Source of the DNA: Rhizobium sp. ASV8
GTDB lineage: Bacteria > Pseudomonadota > Alphaproteobacteria > Rhizobiales > Rhizobiaceae
Assembly: GCF_016429255.1 (NCBI RefSeq)
Contig: NZ_JAELUG010000061.1
Location: forward strand, 1-39,178
Direction of reading: 5' to 3'
DNA: 39,178 bases
Made by a program: the position numbers and the translations under genes. Positions 15,903-25,251 of this stretch are shown in pieces. Every line of letters begins with the position of its first letter. Position 1 is the first letter of the stretch. Under the pieces are notes generated by a model. That model was not told the origin of the DNA. It did not search any database and saw only the letters and a list, made by a program, of their open reading frames with translations.

Positions 15903-17294
15903 ATGCCGATCCTCACCCGTCGTAATCTTCTGAAAGCTTCAGCCGTTGCGGGCGCCTATGGTGTCGGCCTCGGTATCGCCGGCAAGTTTGCAGGCAATGC
16001 CGCAGCAGCTGAGCCGCGCGTTATCAAGACCGCCAAGATCGAGGCCAATTTTGCCGATGGTGGAACGACCAGGAATGTCCTGACCTATGGTGACGCAGGC
16101 ATGCCGCCGGTGGTGCGCATGAAAAAAGGCGAGGCATTTGCGGCCCGGTTGATCAACGGCATAGACGATCCGACGACTATCCACTGGCACGGCATCCGCC
16201 TTCCCAACAATATGGACGGCGTGCCCTTCCTGACGCAGCCCTACGTCTATACCGGCGATCATTTCGACTACGCCTTCACGCCGCCCGATGCAGGCACCTT
16301 CTGGTATCATCCGCATTGCAACACGCTGGAACAGATGGGTCACGGCATGACCGGCGTCATCGTCGTGGAAGACCCCAAGGATCCCGCTTTCGATTCGGAA
16401 GTGGTGCTCAATCTGCGTGACTGGCGGCTTGGCGGCGACGGCCAGTTCATTGCCCAGTTCCGCCCCCGCGATGCGGCCAAATCAGGCACATATGGCACGG
16501 TCCGAACCGCGAATTGGCAGCAGGAGCCGCAATATGACGCCCCTTCCGGAGGCCTCGTACGGCTGCGCATGGCGATCACCGACGTCACGCGCATCTTCTC
16601 GTTCCGGATGGATGGGGCCGAGGCGACCGTGATCGCCATCGACGGCAACCCCGTACCGCAGCGTTTTCCGCTGGACCTCCTGCAACTCGGCCCGGGACAG
16701 AGGCTGGAGCTGGCGGTGCGCATGCCCGACGCCGAAGGCGCGGTCGTCAAACTCGAGGATATCAAGGGAACCAATCCGAAGGTGCTGGCGACATTGCGCG
16801 CTGTGGGTGCCTCGCTGAAGCGCGATGTTCGGGATCTGTCTCCGCTGCAGGCCAATCCGGTGCAAAAGGCGGACCTCGGCTCCGCCACTCACCTGCCATT
16901 GATTCTCAGCGCCACGGCGGAGAATACGGCCGACAACAGCATTTGCGGCTCGCTCGGCTACAGTTTCTGGGCGATCAACAAGGTGCCTTGGCCGGGTGAT
17001 ACTCCAGACCCTACGGCTCCGCTTGCCGAACTCAAGCTCGGCAAGAGCTATGTCATCGATATGGAAAACGTCACGCCGCATAGCCACCCCATCCATTTGC
17101 ACGGGATGAGTTTTACCGTCCTCTCCTCGTCGACACGGCAAGTGCAGCCGTTCGTGTCCGATACGTATCTCATCCAGCCCGACGAAAAAGTGCAGCTCGC
17201 CTTCGTCGCCGACAATCCGGGCGACTGGCTGCTTCATTGCCACATCATCGAGCATCAGAAGACGGGCATGACCAGCTATGTCCGCGTGGCATAG
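15903..17294 (+). CDS. Multicopper oxidase, Tat-exported
   Basis: A 463-aa periplasmic laccase/CueO-like oxidase that couples one-electron oxidation of a substrate (phenols or Cu(I)) to reduction of oxygen to water. The Tat signal is TRRNLLK followed by a hydrophobic stretch ending near NAAAAE (residue 37). All copper-binding motifs are present: HWHG (His94, His96), WYHPH (His136, His138), HSHPIHLHG (about residues 395-403) and HCHIIEHQKTGM with His445, Cys446, His447, His451 and the axial Met456. The long Met-rich insert of CueO is missing, so cuprous oxidase activity is less certain. It is a single gene with AGCGTAAC before the ATG; no copper-responsive operator was recognised. Confidence 0.93.
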   Translation: MPILTRRNLLKASAVAGAYGVGLGIAGKFAGNAAAAEPRVIKTAKIEANFADGGTTRNVLTYGDAGMPPVVRMKKGEAFAARLINGIDDPTTIHWHGIRLPNNMDGVPFLTQPYVYTGDHFDYAFTPPDAGTFWYHPHCNTLEQMGHGMTGVIVVEDPKDPAFDSEVVLNLRDWRLGGDGQFIAQFRPRDAAKSGTYGTVRTANWQQEPQYDAPSGGLVRLRMAITDVTRIFSFRMDGAEATVIAIDGNPVPQRFPLDLLQLGPGQRLELAVRMPDAEGAVVKLEDIKGTNPKVLATLRAVGASLKRDVRDLSPLQANPVQKADLGSATHLPLILSATAENTADNSICGSLGYSFWAINKVPWPGDTPDPTAPLAELKLGKSYVIDMENVTPHSHPIHLHGMSFTVLSSSTRQVQPFVSDTYLIQPDEKVQLAFVADNPGDWLLHCHIIEHQKTGMTSYVRVA

Positions 17295-17465
17295 TGAAGG
17301 GCCGCATGCGGCTTTCCGCGCCAGCCACCCTTCGAAGAAGCAACAACCCCCGGTTAATTTCAGCCAAAAGCGGCGTGCGGCAACGCTTTGTCCGCGAAAG
17401 TATTGACATATCCGGCTGAAAGGAGAAGGAAGTTAAAGAACTATTTTATCGATGAATGTGTTGAG

Positions 17466-18611
17466 ATGATCGAAACTACCGCCCAATTGGAGGCGGCCTG
17501 CCGAGAGCTGGCCAAGTCGGATTTTATTACCATCGATACCGAATTCCTGCGAGAGACGACCTTCTGGCCGGAACTGTGTTTGATACAGATGGCGAGCCCG
17601 ACCACCGAGGTATTAGTCGACCCGCTGGCCAAGGGGCTCGACCTCGCGCCCTTTTTCGAGTTGATGGCCAATCCGGCCGTGCTGAAGGTTTTCCACGCAG
17701 CACGCCAGGATATCGAAATCATTTTCCATCGCGGCAATCTCATTCCGCATCCGATCTTCGATACGCAGGTCGCGGCAATGGTATGTGGCTTCGGGGACTC
17801 GGTCTCCTACGACCAGCTCGTCAGCCGCATCAAGAACGTCCACATCGACAAGTCCTCGCGCTTCACCGACTGGAGCCGCAGGCCGCTCTCGGAAAAGCAG
17901 CTGGACTATGCCCTTGCCGACGTGACCCATCTGCGTGATGTCTATCTTTCGCTCGACGAGCAACTGAAGCGCGAAGGACGCGCCTCCTGGCTACAGGAGG
18001 AAATGGCGATCCTCGAGGCGCGCGATACCTATGACCTGCATCCGGACGATGCCTGGCAGCGGCTCAAGATGCGGCTGCGCAAGCCGCAGGAGCTGGCGGT
18101 TCTCAAATATGTGGCGGCATGGCGCGAACGCGAGGCCCGCTCCCGCAACGTTCCGCGCGCACGCGTGCTGAAGGACGATGCGATCTATGAGATCGCACAG
18201 CAGCAACCGAAGGATACCGAGGCATTGGCCCGGTTGCGCACCATCCCGAAGGGCTGGGAGCGTTCGGCCGCCGGTGCTGCGGTTCTCGAAGCCATCAACG
18301 CGGCGCTGGCGCTGCCGAAATCCGAGATGCCGCATCCGCCGCGTCATCAGCAGGCCCCGGAGGGTACTGCTGCAGCAGCTGAATTGTTGAAGGTGCTGTT
18401 GAAGCTCATTGCCGAAAAGCACGGCGTTGCACCGAAGGTTATCGCCAATAGCGATGACCTCGACAAGATTGCCGCCGAAGGCGAGAAGGCGGATGTCGCA
18501 GCCCTCACCGGCTGGCGGCGCGATCTCTTCGGCGAAACGGCCTTGCAGTTGATACAGGGTCAGGTGGCGTTGCGCTTCGTCGGAAAGCGGATCGAAACCG
18601 TCGCCCTATAA
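17466..18611 (+). CDS. rnd: Ribonuclease D
   Basis: A 3'-5' exoribonuclease that trims tRNA precursors and other structured RNAs in the cytoplasm. The 381-aa DEDDy nuclease has the catalytic residues in FITIDTEFLRE (Asp, Glu; about residues 20-30), HAARQDIEII (Asp) and YALADVTHL (Tyr and Asp of the YxxxD motif). An HRDC domain (about 205-285) includes ARVLKDDAIYEIA. I chose the ATG at 17466, which gives the family-typical start MIETTAQLEAAC. A TTG at 17388 would add 26 poorly conserved residues, although a good AGGAG lies between them at 17421. The exact start is uncertain by that margin. A long hairpin follows the stop. Confidence 0.93.
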   Translation: MIETTAQLEAACRELAKSDFITIDTEFLRETTFWPELCLIQMASPTTEVLVDPLAKGLDLAPFFELMANPAVLKVFHAARQDIEIIFHRGNLIPHPIFDTQVAAMVCGFGDSVSYDQLVSRIKNVHIDKSSRFTDWSRRPLSEKQLDYALADVTHLRDVYLSLDEQLKREGRASWLQEEMAILEARDTYDLHPDDAWQRLKMRLRKPQELAVLKYVAAWREREARSRNVPRARVLKDDAIYEIAQQQPKDTEALARLRTIPKGWERSAAGAAVLEAINAALALPKSEMPHPPRHQQAPEGTAAAAELLKVLLKLIAEKHGVAPKVIANSDDLDKIAAEGEKADVAALTGWRRDLFGETALQLIQGQVALRFVGKRIETVAL

Positions 18612-18630
18612 TAGCGACATTCTCCTTCCA

Positions 18631-18672
18631 CAGCGTCTCGCGATTGCGTATGATTCGCAGATCGAGACGCTG
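18631..18672 (+). terminator. Long hairpin after rnd
   Basis: CAGCGTCTCG (18631-18640) pairs perfectly with CGAGACGCTG (18663-18672); TGCG/CGCA can pair inside. It starts 20 bp after the rnd stop. It lacks a T run, so it may protect the rnd 3' end or belong to the leader of the cyclase gene instead of terminating. Confidence 0.45.
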
Positions 18673-18684
18673 GTCGCCATCACG

Positions 18685-18761
18685 ATTGCGCCGCAAATCT
18701 CGTGGAATGAACGTCTTACGCAGTCGTTATGTTCGATGACGTTTCGGTTTCCCGGCGCAAT
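18685..18761 (+). promoter_or_regulatory. Nested stem structure in the cyclase gene leader
   Basis: Three pairings nest in order: ATTGCGCCG (18685-18693) with CGGCGCAAT (18753-18761), GGAA (18704-18707) with TTCC (18749-18752), and AACGTC (18710-18715) with GACGTT (18738-18743). The result is one long bulged hairpin with a 22-nt loop, ending 43 bp before the cyclase ATG. It matches no riboswitch class I can name. A structured 5' leader is plausible. Confidence 0.45.
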
Positions 18762-18803
18762 CCCGCGTCGATGACAGGCGTCGCTTCTCGGCGGAAAAGG
18801 TGA

Positions 18804-19856
18804 ATGGGCATTCTCCATTCAATGCGCACCTGGCTTTTGTCATCGCTGCTTGTCGCCTCGACGGGCGTGCTTTACGGCATCATGTTCTTCCCGCAGGCGC
18901 CGATGTATATCGGCGCAATCTTTGCGCTGTTCTGCGGCATGCCGCTGCTGGCCTTCGAGCGCCGCATGATCCTGCCGAAGCTGAACGTCTGGGTGCATCG
19001 CCTGCCGACGCCGGCCTTCATCCTCTCGGCGCTCGTCGTCGACTTCCTGCTGATGAGCGTCGGCTACGCGATGGCCGGCAGCCTCCTGAAGCTGCTCGGC
19101 CTGGTCGATGGCTCATGGAAAGACCTCACTCTGCTGAAGTTCGACGTCTATCTCTACGCCGTCCTGGTGACTGCCGTGATCATCTTCGTCGGCCGCGTGC
19201 GGGAACTCCTCGGCCGCGACGTCTTCCTCAGCCTCTTGACCGGGCGGTATCGCAACCCGACGCAGGAGGAACGTGTTTTCCTGTTCATCGATCTCGTCGG
19301 CTCCACCGCCTTTGCCGAGGAACATGGAGACCTCAAGACACAAGAGTTTCTGGGTGCGGTGTTTGCAGCGATGGCCGAGCCGGTCCGCCGGCACAAGGGC
19401 GCTATCGACGACTATATCGGCGACGCAGCCCTCATCACCTGGCCGCTTCGCCGAGGCCTGAAGAACGCCAACTGCGTGCGCTGCGTCTTCAACATCCTCA
19501 ACGATATCGAGGCCAATGCGGAAACCTGGCTGAAGTCCTACGGCAGGGTGCCGCGTCTTCGCGCTGCCCTGCATGGCGGCAGCATCGTCACGGCGGAAAT
19601 CGGTGTCGACCACCACAAGATCGCCTATTTCGGCGACACGGTGAACACCGCCGCCAGGCTCGAGTCGCTCTGCAAGACGCTGGAGCGTCAGGTGCTGATT
19701 TCGAGCGATCTTGCCGGGCGGCTGGATCTTCCCGAGGCGATCATCAAGGAAGAACTGGGTGACCATGCCGTGCGCGGCCGCGATCAGCATCTCGGCGTCA
19801 TCGCACTGCATACGCAAGACCGGCAAGCGCTGAAAACTGCCAATGGAAGATCGTAA
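18804..19856 (+). CDS. Membrane-anchored class III adenylate/guanylate cyclase
   Basis: A 350-aa protein predicted to make cAMP (or cGMP) at the inner membrane. Four hydrophobic helices lie in the N-terminal half: about residues 8-28, 33-51, 71-92 and 112-130. The cyclase domain spans about 150-330. It shows the first metal Asp in VFLFIDLVGST, the second in DYIGDAALITW, and the conserved purine and transition-state region HHKIAYFGDTVNTAARLESL, with the Asn and Arg of the NxxxR motif. The start ATG at 18804 follows AAAAGGTGA. An overlapping frame starting with GTG at 18800 is a shadow. Rhizobia carry many such cyclases, so redundancy is likely. Control of translation by the structured leader (18685-18761) is possible. 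Confidence 0.9.
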   Translation: MGILHSMRTWLLSSLLVASTGVLYGIMFFPQAPMYIGAIFALFCGMPLLAFERRMILPKLNVWVHRLPTPAFILSALVVDFLLMSVGYAMAGSLLKLLGLVDGSWKDLTLLKFDVYLYAVLVTAVIIFVGRVRELLGRDVFLSLLTGRYRNPTQEERVFLFIDLVGSTAFAEEHGDLKTQEFLGAVFAAMAEPVRRHKGAIDDYIGDAALITWPLRRGLKNANCVRCVFNILNDIEANAETWLKSYGRVPRLRAALHGGSIVTAEIGVDHHKIAYFGDTVNTAARLESLCKTLERQVLISSDLAGRLDLPEAIIKEELGDHAVRGRDQHLGVIALHTQDRQALKTANGRS

Positions 19857-20016
19857 GCCATAGAAATCTCTGGCTGTATGCTCAGATCAATGCGCGCTTG
19901 GGCTTCACACCCTATGGGTTGTCCACAGTCACCAAACCTTCACCTGGACGTTAATTCGCCGACACAGCTCACCTGTTAAGCCGGAGGTGTTTCGCCAATC
20001 CCACCAACCGGGTGAC

Positions 20017-21378
20017 ATGATGACCAGAATTCTTTCCGCCTCCACGGCACTCTTCATTTTGCTTGCCGCATCGGCTCAGGCAGACGAACAGCAGTTCAAG
20101 GCAAAACTCGTCGGGCAGGCCATCCTGCCAGCCAATACAATCGCCGCCGCCCCTGCAGACGCGGCGGAATTCCTGAAGACCTCCGGCAAGTTCACCACGC
20201 CGGACCGCAAGCGCACCGAAGCGCTCGCATCCGTTGCGGGCAAGGATGGCGCCCGCGTCACCGACATCAAGCTGCCTTTCGCCGGCCAGCCGATCCAGGG
20301 CTTCTCCGGCATCAAGACCATGCCCGACGGCACCTTCTGGACGCTCTCCGACAATGGCTTCGGCACCAAGCAGAACTCCAGCGACGCGATGCTCTTCCTG
20401 CATCAGCTGAAATTCGATTGGGACAGCGGCAAGGTCGAAGTGGTCAAGAACCTGTTCCTGTCCGACCCGAACAAGAAGGCTCCCTTCCCGATCGTTATGG
20501 AAGGCGCCGACAAGCGCTATCTGACCGGCGCCGATTTCGACATCGAATCGATCCAGCCGGTGGCCGACGGCTTCTGGGTCGGCGAGGAATTCGGTCCTTA
20601 CCTGCTGAAGTTCGACACCAACGGCCAGCTGACAGATGTCTTCGCCACGACGGTTGACGGTAAGCCGGTCCTGTCTCCCGACAATCCGCTGCTGCAACTG
20701 CCGGGCAACCCGACGCAGAAGATGCCTGCTTTCAATCTGAAGCGCTCAGGCGGCTTTGAAGGTCTCGCGATGTCGAAGGACGGCACCAAGCTCTATGGTA
20801 TGCTCGAAGGCCCGATCTACCAGGAAGACGGCAAGGTGGAGAATGTCGACGGCAAGACGGCCATCCGCGTCATCGAATTCGACGTCGCCTCCAAGAGCTG
20901 GACCGGCCGCAGCTGGCTCTATCCCTTCGCCGACAAGGGTCTCGCCATCGGCGATTTCAACATGCTTGACGAAACGACTGCGCTCGTCATCGAGCGTGAT
21001 AACGGCGCCGGCACCAAGGACAAGGCTTGCGCCGATCCCAAGCAGCCGAAACCCGATTGCTTCGAGGCCCCGGCTGAGCTCAAGCGCGTCTACAAGATCG
21101 AGTTCAATGATGCCAATGTCGGCAAGTCCGTTCGCAAGATCGGCTACATCGACCTGATGCGCATCGAGGATCCGGATCACAGGCGCCGTCAGGGCGGTGG
21201 CGAAGGTTTCTACGATATGCCTTTCATCACCATCGAGAATGTCGACCGCGTCGATGCCACGCACATCATCATCGGCAACGACAACAACCTGCCCTTCTCC
21301 GCAGGGCGCGCCGTCGACAAGGCCGACGATAACGAATTCAGCCTGCTCGAAGTCGGTGATTTCCTGAACGCGAAGTAA
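20017..21378 (+). CDS. Secreted phytase-like (esterase-like) protein, PF13449 type
   Basis: A 453-aa exported protein. I set the start at the ATG 20017-20019 (or the next codon, also ATG), giving a clear Sec signal peptide MMTRILSASTALFILLAASAQA before DEQQFKAK. A GTG at 19987 would add ten residues in front that spoil the signal. The mature part has the beta-propeller-like features of the Phytase-like family: GFSGIKTMPDGTFWTLSDNGFG (about residues 94-115), FWVGEEFGPYLLKF, GFEGLAMSKDGTKLYGMLEG and, near the end, FITIENVDRVDATHIIIGNDNNLPFS. Family members hydrolyse phosphate esters or are simply called esterase-like; the substrate is unproven. A convergent hairpin (21394-21418) separates it from ppx. 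Confidence 0.87.
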   Translation: MMTRILSASTALFILLAASAQADEQQFKAKLVGQAILPANTIAAAPADAAEFLKTSGKFTTPDRKRTEALASVAGKDGARVTDIKLPFAGQPIQGFSGIKTMPDGTFWTLSDNGFGTKQNSSDAMLFLHQLKFDWDSGKVEVVKNLFLSDPNKKAPFPIVMEGADKRYLTGADFDIESIQPVADGFWVGEEFGPYLLKFDTNGQLTDVFATTVDGKPVLSPDNPLLQLPGNPTQKMPAFNLKRSGGFEGLAMSKDGTKLYGMLEGPIYQEDGKVENVDGKTAIRVIEFDVASKSWTGRSWLYPFADKGLAIGDFNMLDETTALVIERDNGAGTKDKACADPKQPKPDCFEAPAELKRVYKIEFNDANVGKSVRKIGYIDLMRIEDPDHRRRQGGGEGFYDMPFITIENVDRVDATHIIIGNDNNLPFSAGRAVDKADDNEFSLLEVGDFLNAK

Positions 21379-21393
21379 GCCGCGACAAGACCG

Positions 21394-21418
21394 CCTCTCC
21401 CTGCCATGCAGGGAGAGG
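21394..21418. terminator. Convergent hairpin between phytase-like gene and ppx
   Basis: CCTCTCCCTGC (21394-21404) and GCAGGGAGAGG (21408-21418) form a perfect 11-bp stem with a 3-nt loop. The T run is short (TT), so it is a stable but imperfect bidirectional terminator. Confidence 0.65.
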
Positions 21419-21445
21419 TTCCGGGCCTGCGAGGAGCAGGCAGAT

Positions 21446-22966
21446 CTATTCGAAGCAGAAGGCCAATCGGCGGTTCGTGAGCTTGCCGAGCTGCTGCAGG
21501 CGCCCATCCAGCCTCTCACCGGCAAAATCGTGATATTCGGCCGGAACGACGAATTCGAGATCCAGATCCGGATTTGTCGAACGACGGAACGACAGATTGC
21601 GGACGATTCCAGGCATCGACGCCGAAAACAGATAGACGACGCGCAGCAGACCGCCGAGAAGCTTGGCGCGCTCGATGTAGAGCGGCGTGGCGATCGTCGC
21701 CAGCGGCTCGGTCGCACCATCATCATGCAGGCCTTCGAAGCGATAGTAGTTGGCGAGCGCCACGAATGCGCGGCCGGCATGGGTGATACCGACGAAAGAC
21801 GTATGGGCGATGATGTTCAGCGCCTGAAGGCCGCGATAGTCGGGATGGGCACGCCAGCTGATGTCGGCGAGCAAACAGGCTGCCTGGCGATAGCGGCTCT
21901 CCTCCTCCGTCTCGGTGATCCCGAAGAACGGCATCATGCGTCCGGTCCAGTCCGCAAGCTCGCGGGCATGCTCCGGCGAACGAGCACGCAGGATGGCAAG
22001 CTCTCCCGCCGCCACCAGGAGTGGATCGCTATGGCGCTCCGCCTCTGTCAGCAGTGAATAGAGATAGCCTTCACGCACGCCCTGGGCGGAGAAGGAAATG
22101 ATGGATGGTTTCATGGCCGTCAGCACTTCGCGCATGGCGACCGCGCCGAAAGGCAGCAGCAGACGGCGATGCTTGGAAACCGCCTGCAGGGCCGGATCCT
22201 TCGAATCCTTGGATTCGACGATCTGATCCAGGAAGCGCAGCATCTCGTCGAGCTGCACTTCGTAGCCCTGCATCATGTGCAGCGGGTATTTGCGCGTTTC
22301 CATGTGCAGCTTGGCGATGTTTCGCCACGTGCCGCCAACCGCATAGAAGGTGCGGCCCTCACCCTTGCTCAGCAGCTTGGCCGTCTTGACGTGCTTGCGC
22401 GCGAAACCGCGCGCCTTCTCGATCGAGCCGCCGGCATATTCGGACAGGCGCAGGCCGCCGAGCGGCAGCGTGATGCCTTTGCCGAACTCGCGATCCTTGA
22501 TGTCGATCAATTCCAGCGAGCCACCGCCGAGGTCGCCGGCAATACCGTCCGGATGGAAGAACCCACTGATGATACCGAGTGCGGAGAAGCGCGCCTCTTC
22601 CTCACCGGAAAGCACGCGCACCTTGCGCTGAAGGATCGTTTCCGCCTGATGGATGAACGCCGGACCATTGCTGGCCTCGCGCGCGGCGGCCGTCGCCAGG
22701 ACATAGATAGTCGACGCGCGGGCCTGATCGGAGAGCGCCTTGAAGCGATGCAGGGCCGCGAGAGCCCGCGCCACGCTTTCCTCATCCATCTTGCCGGTCA
22801 AGGCTATGCCCTTGCCGAGGCCGCAAAGCACCTTCTCGTTGAAGAGAATGGTCGGAGACCGCGAATGGCCTTCATAGACGACAAGACGGACCGAGTTCGA
22901 TCCGATATCGACAACGGAGACAGGGGCTATACCGGGAAGGCGCCCCTGGGCTTCTGATTCAACCAT
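21446..22966 (-). CDS. ppx: Exopolyphosphatase (Ppx/GppA family)
   Basis: It removes terminal phosphates from inorganic polyphosphate, and family members also hydrolyse pppGpp. The 506-aa length is as for bacterial Ppx. The ASKHA-fold phosphate loops are visible: VVDIGSNSVRLVVYEG (about residues 18-33) and IAGDLGGGSLELIDI (about 143-157). The acidic residues between them match the catalytic glutamate region. The C-terminal half (about 310-500) is the helical Ppx domain. It follows ppk with an 11-bp gap, so both are made from one message; building and degrading polyphosphate are thus co-transcribed. Confidence 0.95.
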   Translation of the reverse strand: MVESEAQGRLPGIAPVSVVDIGSNSVRLVVYEGHSRSPTILFNEKVLCGLGKGIALTGKMDEESVARALAALHRFKALSDQARASTIYVLATAAAREASNGPAFIHQAETILQRKVRVLSGEEEARFSALGIISGFFHPDGIAGDLGGGSLELIDIKDREFGKGITLPLGGLRLSEYAGGSIEKARGFARKHVKTAKLLSKGEGRTFYAVGGTWRNIAKLHMETRKYPLHMMQGYEVQLDEMLRFLDQIVESKDSKDPALQAVSKHRRLLLPFGAVAMREVLTAMKPSIISFSAQGVREGYLYSLLTEAERHSDPLLVAAGELAILRARSPEHARELADWTGRMMPFFGITETEEESRYRQAACLLADISWRAHPDYRGLQALNIIAHTSFVGITHAGRAFVALANYYRFEGLHDDGATEPLATIATPLYIERAKLLGGLLRVVYLFSASMPGIVRNLSFRRSTNPDLDLEFVVPAEYHDFAGERLDGRLQQLGKLTNRRLAFCFE

Positions 22967-22977
22967 GCAGGTCCAGT

Positions 22978-25176
22978 TTATTTGTTGCGGCCCGACAACA
23001 GCCCAGCGATCAGTTTCGGCGCACTGGATTTCAAGGCTTCACCTCGGCCGGACAGGCTGGGATTGGTCATGAAATACTGCTGCGCATTGAATGGCTCTTC
23101 TCCCTTGCGCACTTCCATGCGCCTTGAAGTACCGTCCGGCAATATCTCGTAGCTCTGTTGATTGTCAATGATATTGCCCAGCATGATCTGTGAAAGCACC
23201 TGCTCGTGCACGGTCTTGTTGGTGAGCGGCACCAGGGTTTCGACGCGGCGATCGAGGTTTCTGGGCATCATGTCGGCCGAGCCGATATAGACCAGCGCCT
23301 TCTCCGACGGCAGGCCTTGACCGTTGCCGAAGCAGAAGATGCGACTATGCTCGAGGAAGCGGCCGATGATCGACTTGACGCGGATTTTCTCCGAAAGACC
23401 AGGCACCTGCGGACGCAGGCAGCAGATGCCGCGCACGACGAGGTCGACCTCGACGCCCGCATTGCTGGCACGATAAAGCGCGTCGATGATGTCGGGATCG
23501 ACGAGCGAATTCATCTTCATCCAGATCGCAGCCGGCTGGCCGCTCTTGGCATGCTCGATCTCACCCTCGATATGCTGAAGGATGCGGCTGCGGAGCGTGT
23601 AGGGCGACACCGCGATCTTCATGTCGTGCTCCGGCTCGCCGTAGCCGGTGATGAAGTTGAAGATATTCGCCATATCATGGGCAATCTTCGGGTCGCAGGT
23701 GAAATACGAGAGGTCGGTATAGATCTTGGCGGTGACCGGGTGGTAATTGCCGGTGCCGAGGTGGCAATAGGTCCGCAACTTGCCGTCTTCGCGGCGCACG
23801 ACCATCGACATCTTCGAATGCGTCTTGAGCTCGATGAAGCCGAAGACAACCTGCACGCCCGCACGTTCCAGATCGCGCGCCCAGCGGATGTTTGCCTCTT
23901 CGTCGAAGCGGGCCTTCAGCTCCACCAGCGCCGTGACCGACTTGCCGAGATCGGCAGCGTCGATCAGCGCTCGGACGATCGGGCTGTCGTTCGAGGTACG
24001 ATAAAGCGTCTGCTTTATCGCCAGAACGTCAGGATCCCTAGCAGCCTGGAGAAGGAACTGGACCACCACGTCGAAGGATTCGTAGGGGTGATGGACGACC
24101 ATATCCTTTTCGCGGATGGCGGCGAAACAATCGCCGGCATGCTCGCGGACGCGCTCAGGAAATCGGGCGTTATAGGGCTCGAAGCGCAGATCGTCGCGCG
24201 GAGCCTTGCATATTTCGGAAAGAGTATTGAGCGCCAGCAGGCCGGGCAGAACCGCGATGCGGTTTTCCGGGACGTTCAGCGATTCCACCACGAACTGGCG
24301 AAGTTCCAGCGGCATTTCGGAATCGGTCTCGATGCGGATCACCGAGCCGCGACGGCGCCGCTTCAGTGCGGTTTCGAAGAAGCGCACCAAGTCCTCAGCC
24401 TCTTCCTCGACTTCGATATCGCTGTCGCGGATGAGGCGGAACGTACCCGAACCCTGCACTTCATAGCCGGGATAGAGGCGGTGGATGAAGATGTTCACCA
24501 CATCTTCGAGCGTGATGTAGCGGATGACGTTGCTCGCGTCCGGCAGACGAACGAAGCGGTCGAGCGCCGGCGGCAGGCGAAGCAGCGCCGTCATCGGCTC
24601 ACGGCCGTTCATGCTCTTCAGTTGCAGCGCGATCGAGAATCCGAGGTTCGGAATGAACGGGAACGGATGGGCCGGGTCAATGGAGAGCGGCGTCAGGACC
24701 GGGAAGATGGCCTGCTCGAACTCAGTGTGGAGCCACTGCCGATCCATATCGGAAAGGGCAGCCGGGCGGACGATCAGAATGTCTTCCTTGGCGAGATATT
24801 GCTGCAGGACGGCAAGCGAAGCCTGCTGCTCCATCTGCAGGTTGTCGATCTCGCGCAGGATGTCGTCGAGCTGTTCGGCCGGCGTCTTGCCGTCGGGCGT
24901 GCGAACGAGAATCTTCTGGCGGACCTGACCCTCGAGGCCGGCAACGCGCACCATGAAGAATTCGTCGAGGTTTGCGGCGGAGATGGAGAGGAAGCGGACA
25001 CGCTCGAGCAGCGGGTGCGCCGTATTCAATGTTTCCTCGAGGACGCGGCGATTGAACTGCAGCCAGGAGAATTCACGGTTGATGAAACGCTCGGGACTGG
25101 TCAGCAACGGATTGACCGGAGCCTCCTCCGAGGTTCCCTGGCTGGCGTCCTGATGTTCCGTGAGTGCCGAGTCCAT
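22978..25176 (-). CDS. ppk: Polyphosphate kinase
   Basis: It polymerises the gamma phosphate of ATP into polyphosphate and can run in reverse; membrane-associated tetramer in characterised relatives. At 732 aa it is slightly longer than the usual 690. The N domain starts with ERFINREFSWLQFNRRVLEEA-like sequence (about residues 30-50). The phospholipase-D-like core has the autophosphorylated histidine in RTYCHLGTGNYHPVTAKIYTD and the second active-site segment IGSADMMPRNLDRRVETL near 635-655. The start ATG is at 25174-25176. It sits between hdaA, 75 bp upstream, and ppx. Confidence 0.97.
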   Translation of the reverse strand: MDSALTEHQDASQGTSEEAPVNPLLTSPERFINREFSWLQFNRRVLEETLNTAHPLLERVRFLSISAANLDEFFMVRVAGLEGQVRQKILVRTPDGKTPAEQLDDILREIDNLQMEQQASLAVLQQYLAKEDILIVRPAALSDMDRQWLHTEFEQAIFPVLTPLSIDPAHPFPFIPNLGFSIALQLKSMNGREPMTALLRLPPALDRFVRLPDASNVIRYITLEDVVNIFIHRLYPGYEVQGSGTFRLIRDSDIEVEEEAEDLVRFFETALKRRRRGSVIRIETDSEMPLELRQFVVESLNVPENRIAVLPGLLALNTLSEICKAPRDDLRFEPYNARFPERVREHAGDCFAAIREKDMVVHHPYESFDVVVQFLLQAARDPDVLAIKQTLYRTSNDSPIVRALIDAADLGKSVTALVELKARFDEEANIRWARDLERAGVQVVFGFIELKTHSKMSMVVRREDGKLRTYCHLGTGNYHPVTAKIYTDLSYFTCDPKIAHDMANIFNFITGYGEPEHDMKIAVSPYTLRSRILQHIEGEIEHAKSGQPAAIWMKMNSLVDPDIIDALYRASNAGVEVDLVVRGICCLRPQVPGLSEKIRVKSIIGRFLEHSRIFCFGNGQGLPSEKALVYIGSADMMPRNLDRRVETLVPLTNKTVHEQVLSQIMLGNIIDNQQSYEILPDGTSRRMEVRKGEEPFNAQQYFMTNPSLSGRGEALKSSAPKLIAGLLSGRNK

Positions 25177-25251
25177 GTTCCACCTACCCTCTTCTAATCC
25201 TGTGCCACGTATATCAGTTTGACGACGGAACTGTGACAGTTCGGTATCAAC

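Noticed and set aside
18800..19762. A 320-codon frame overlapping the cyclase gene
   Set aside because: The other frame carries clear cyclase motifs and a membrane domain; this one is a low-complexity Arg/Pro/His shadow.
19919..19927. TTGTCCACA resembling a DnaA box
   Set aside because: One mismatch to TTATNCACA and no second box nearby; such single matches are common, and there is no other origin feature.
23206..25197. A 663-codon open frame on the plus strand
   Set aside because: It is the complement of ppk, which has all catalytic motifs. The antisense frame is rich in Asp, His and Arg, as is usual for such shadows.
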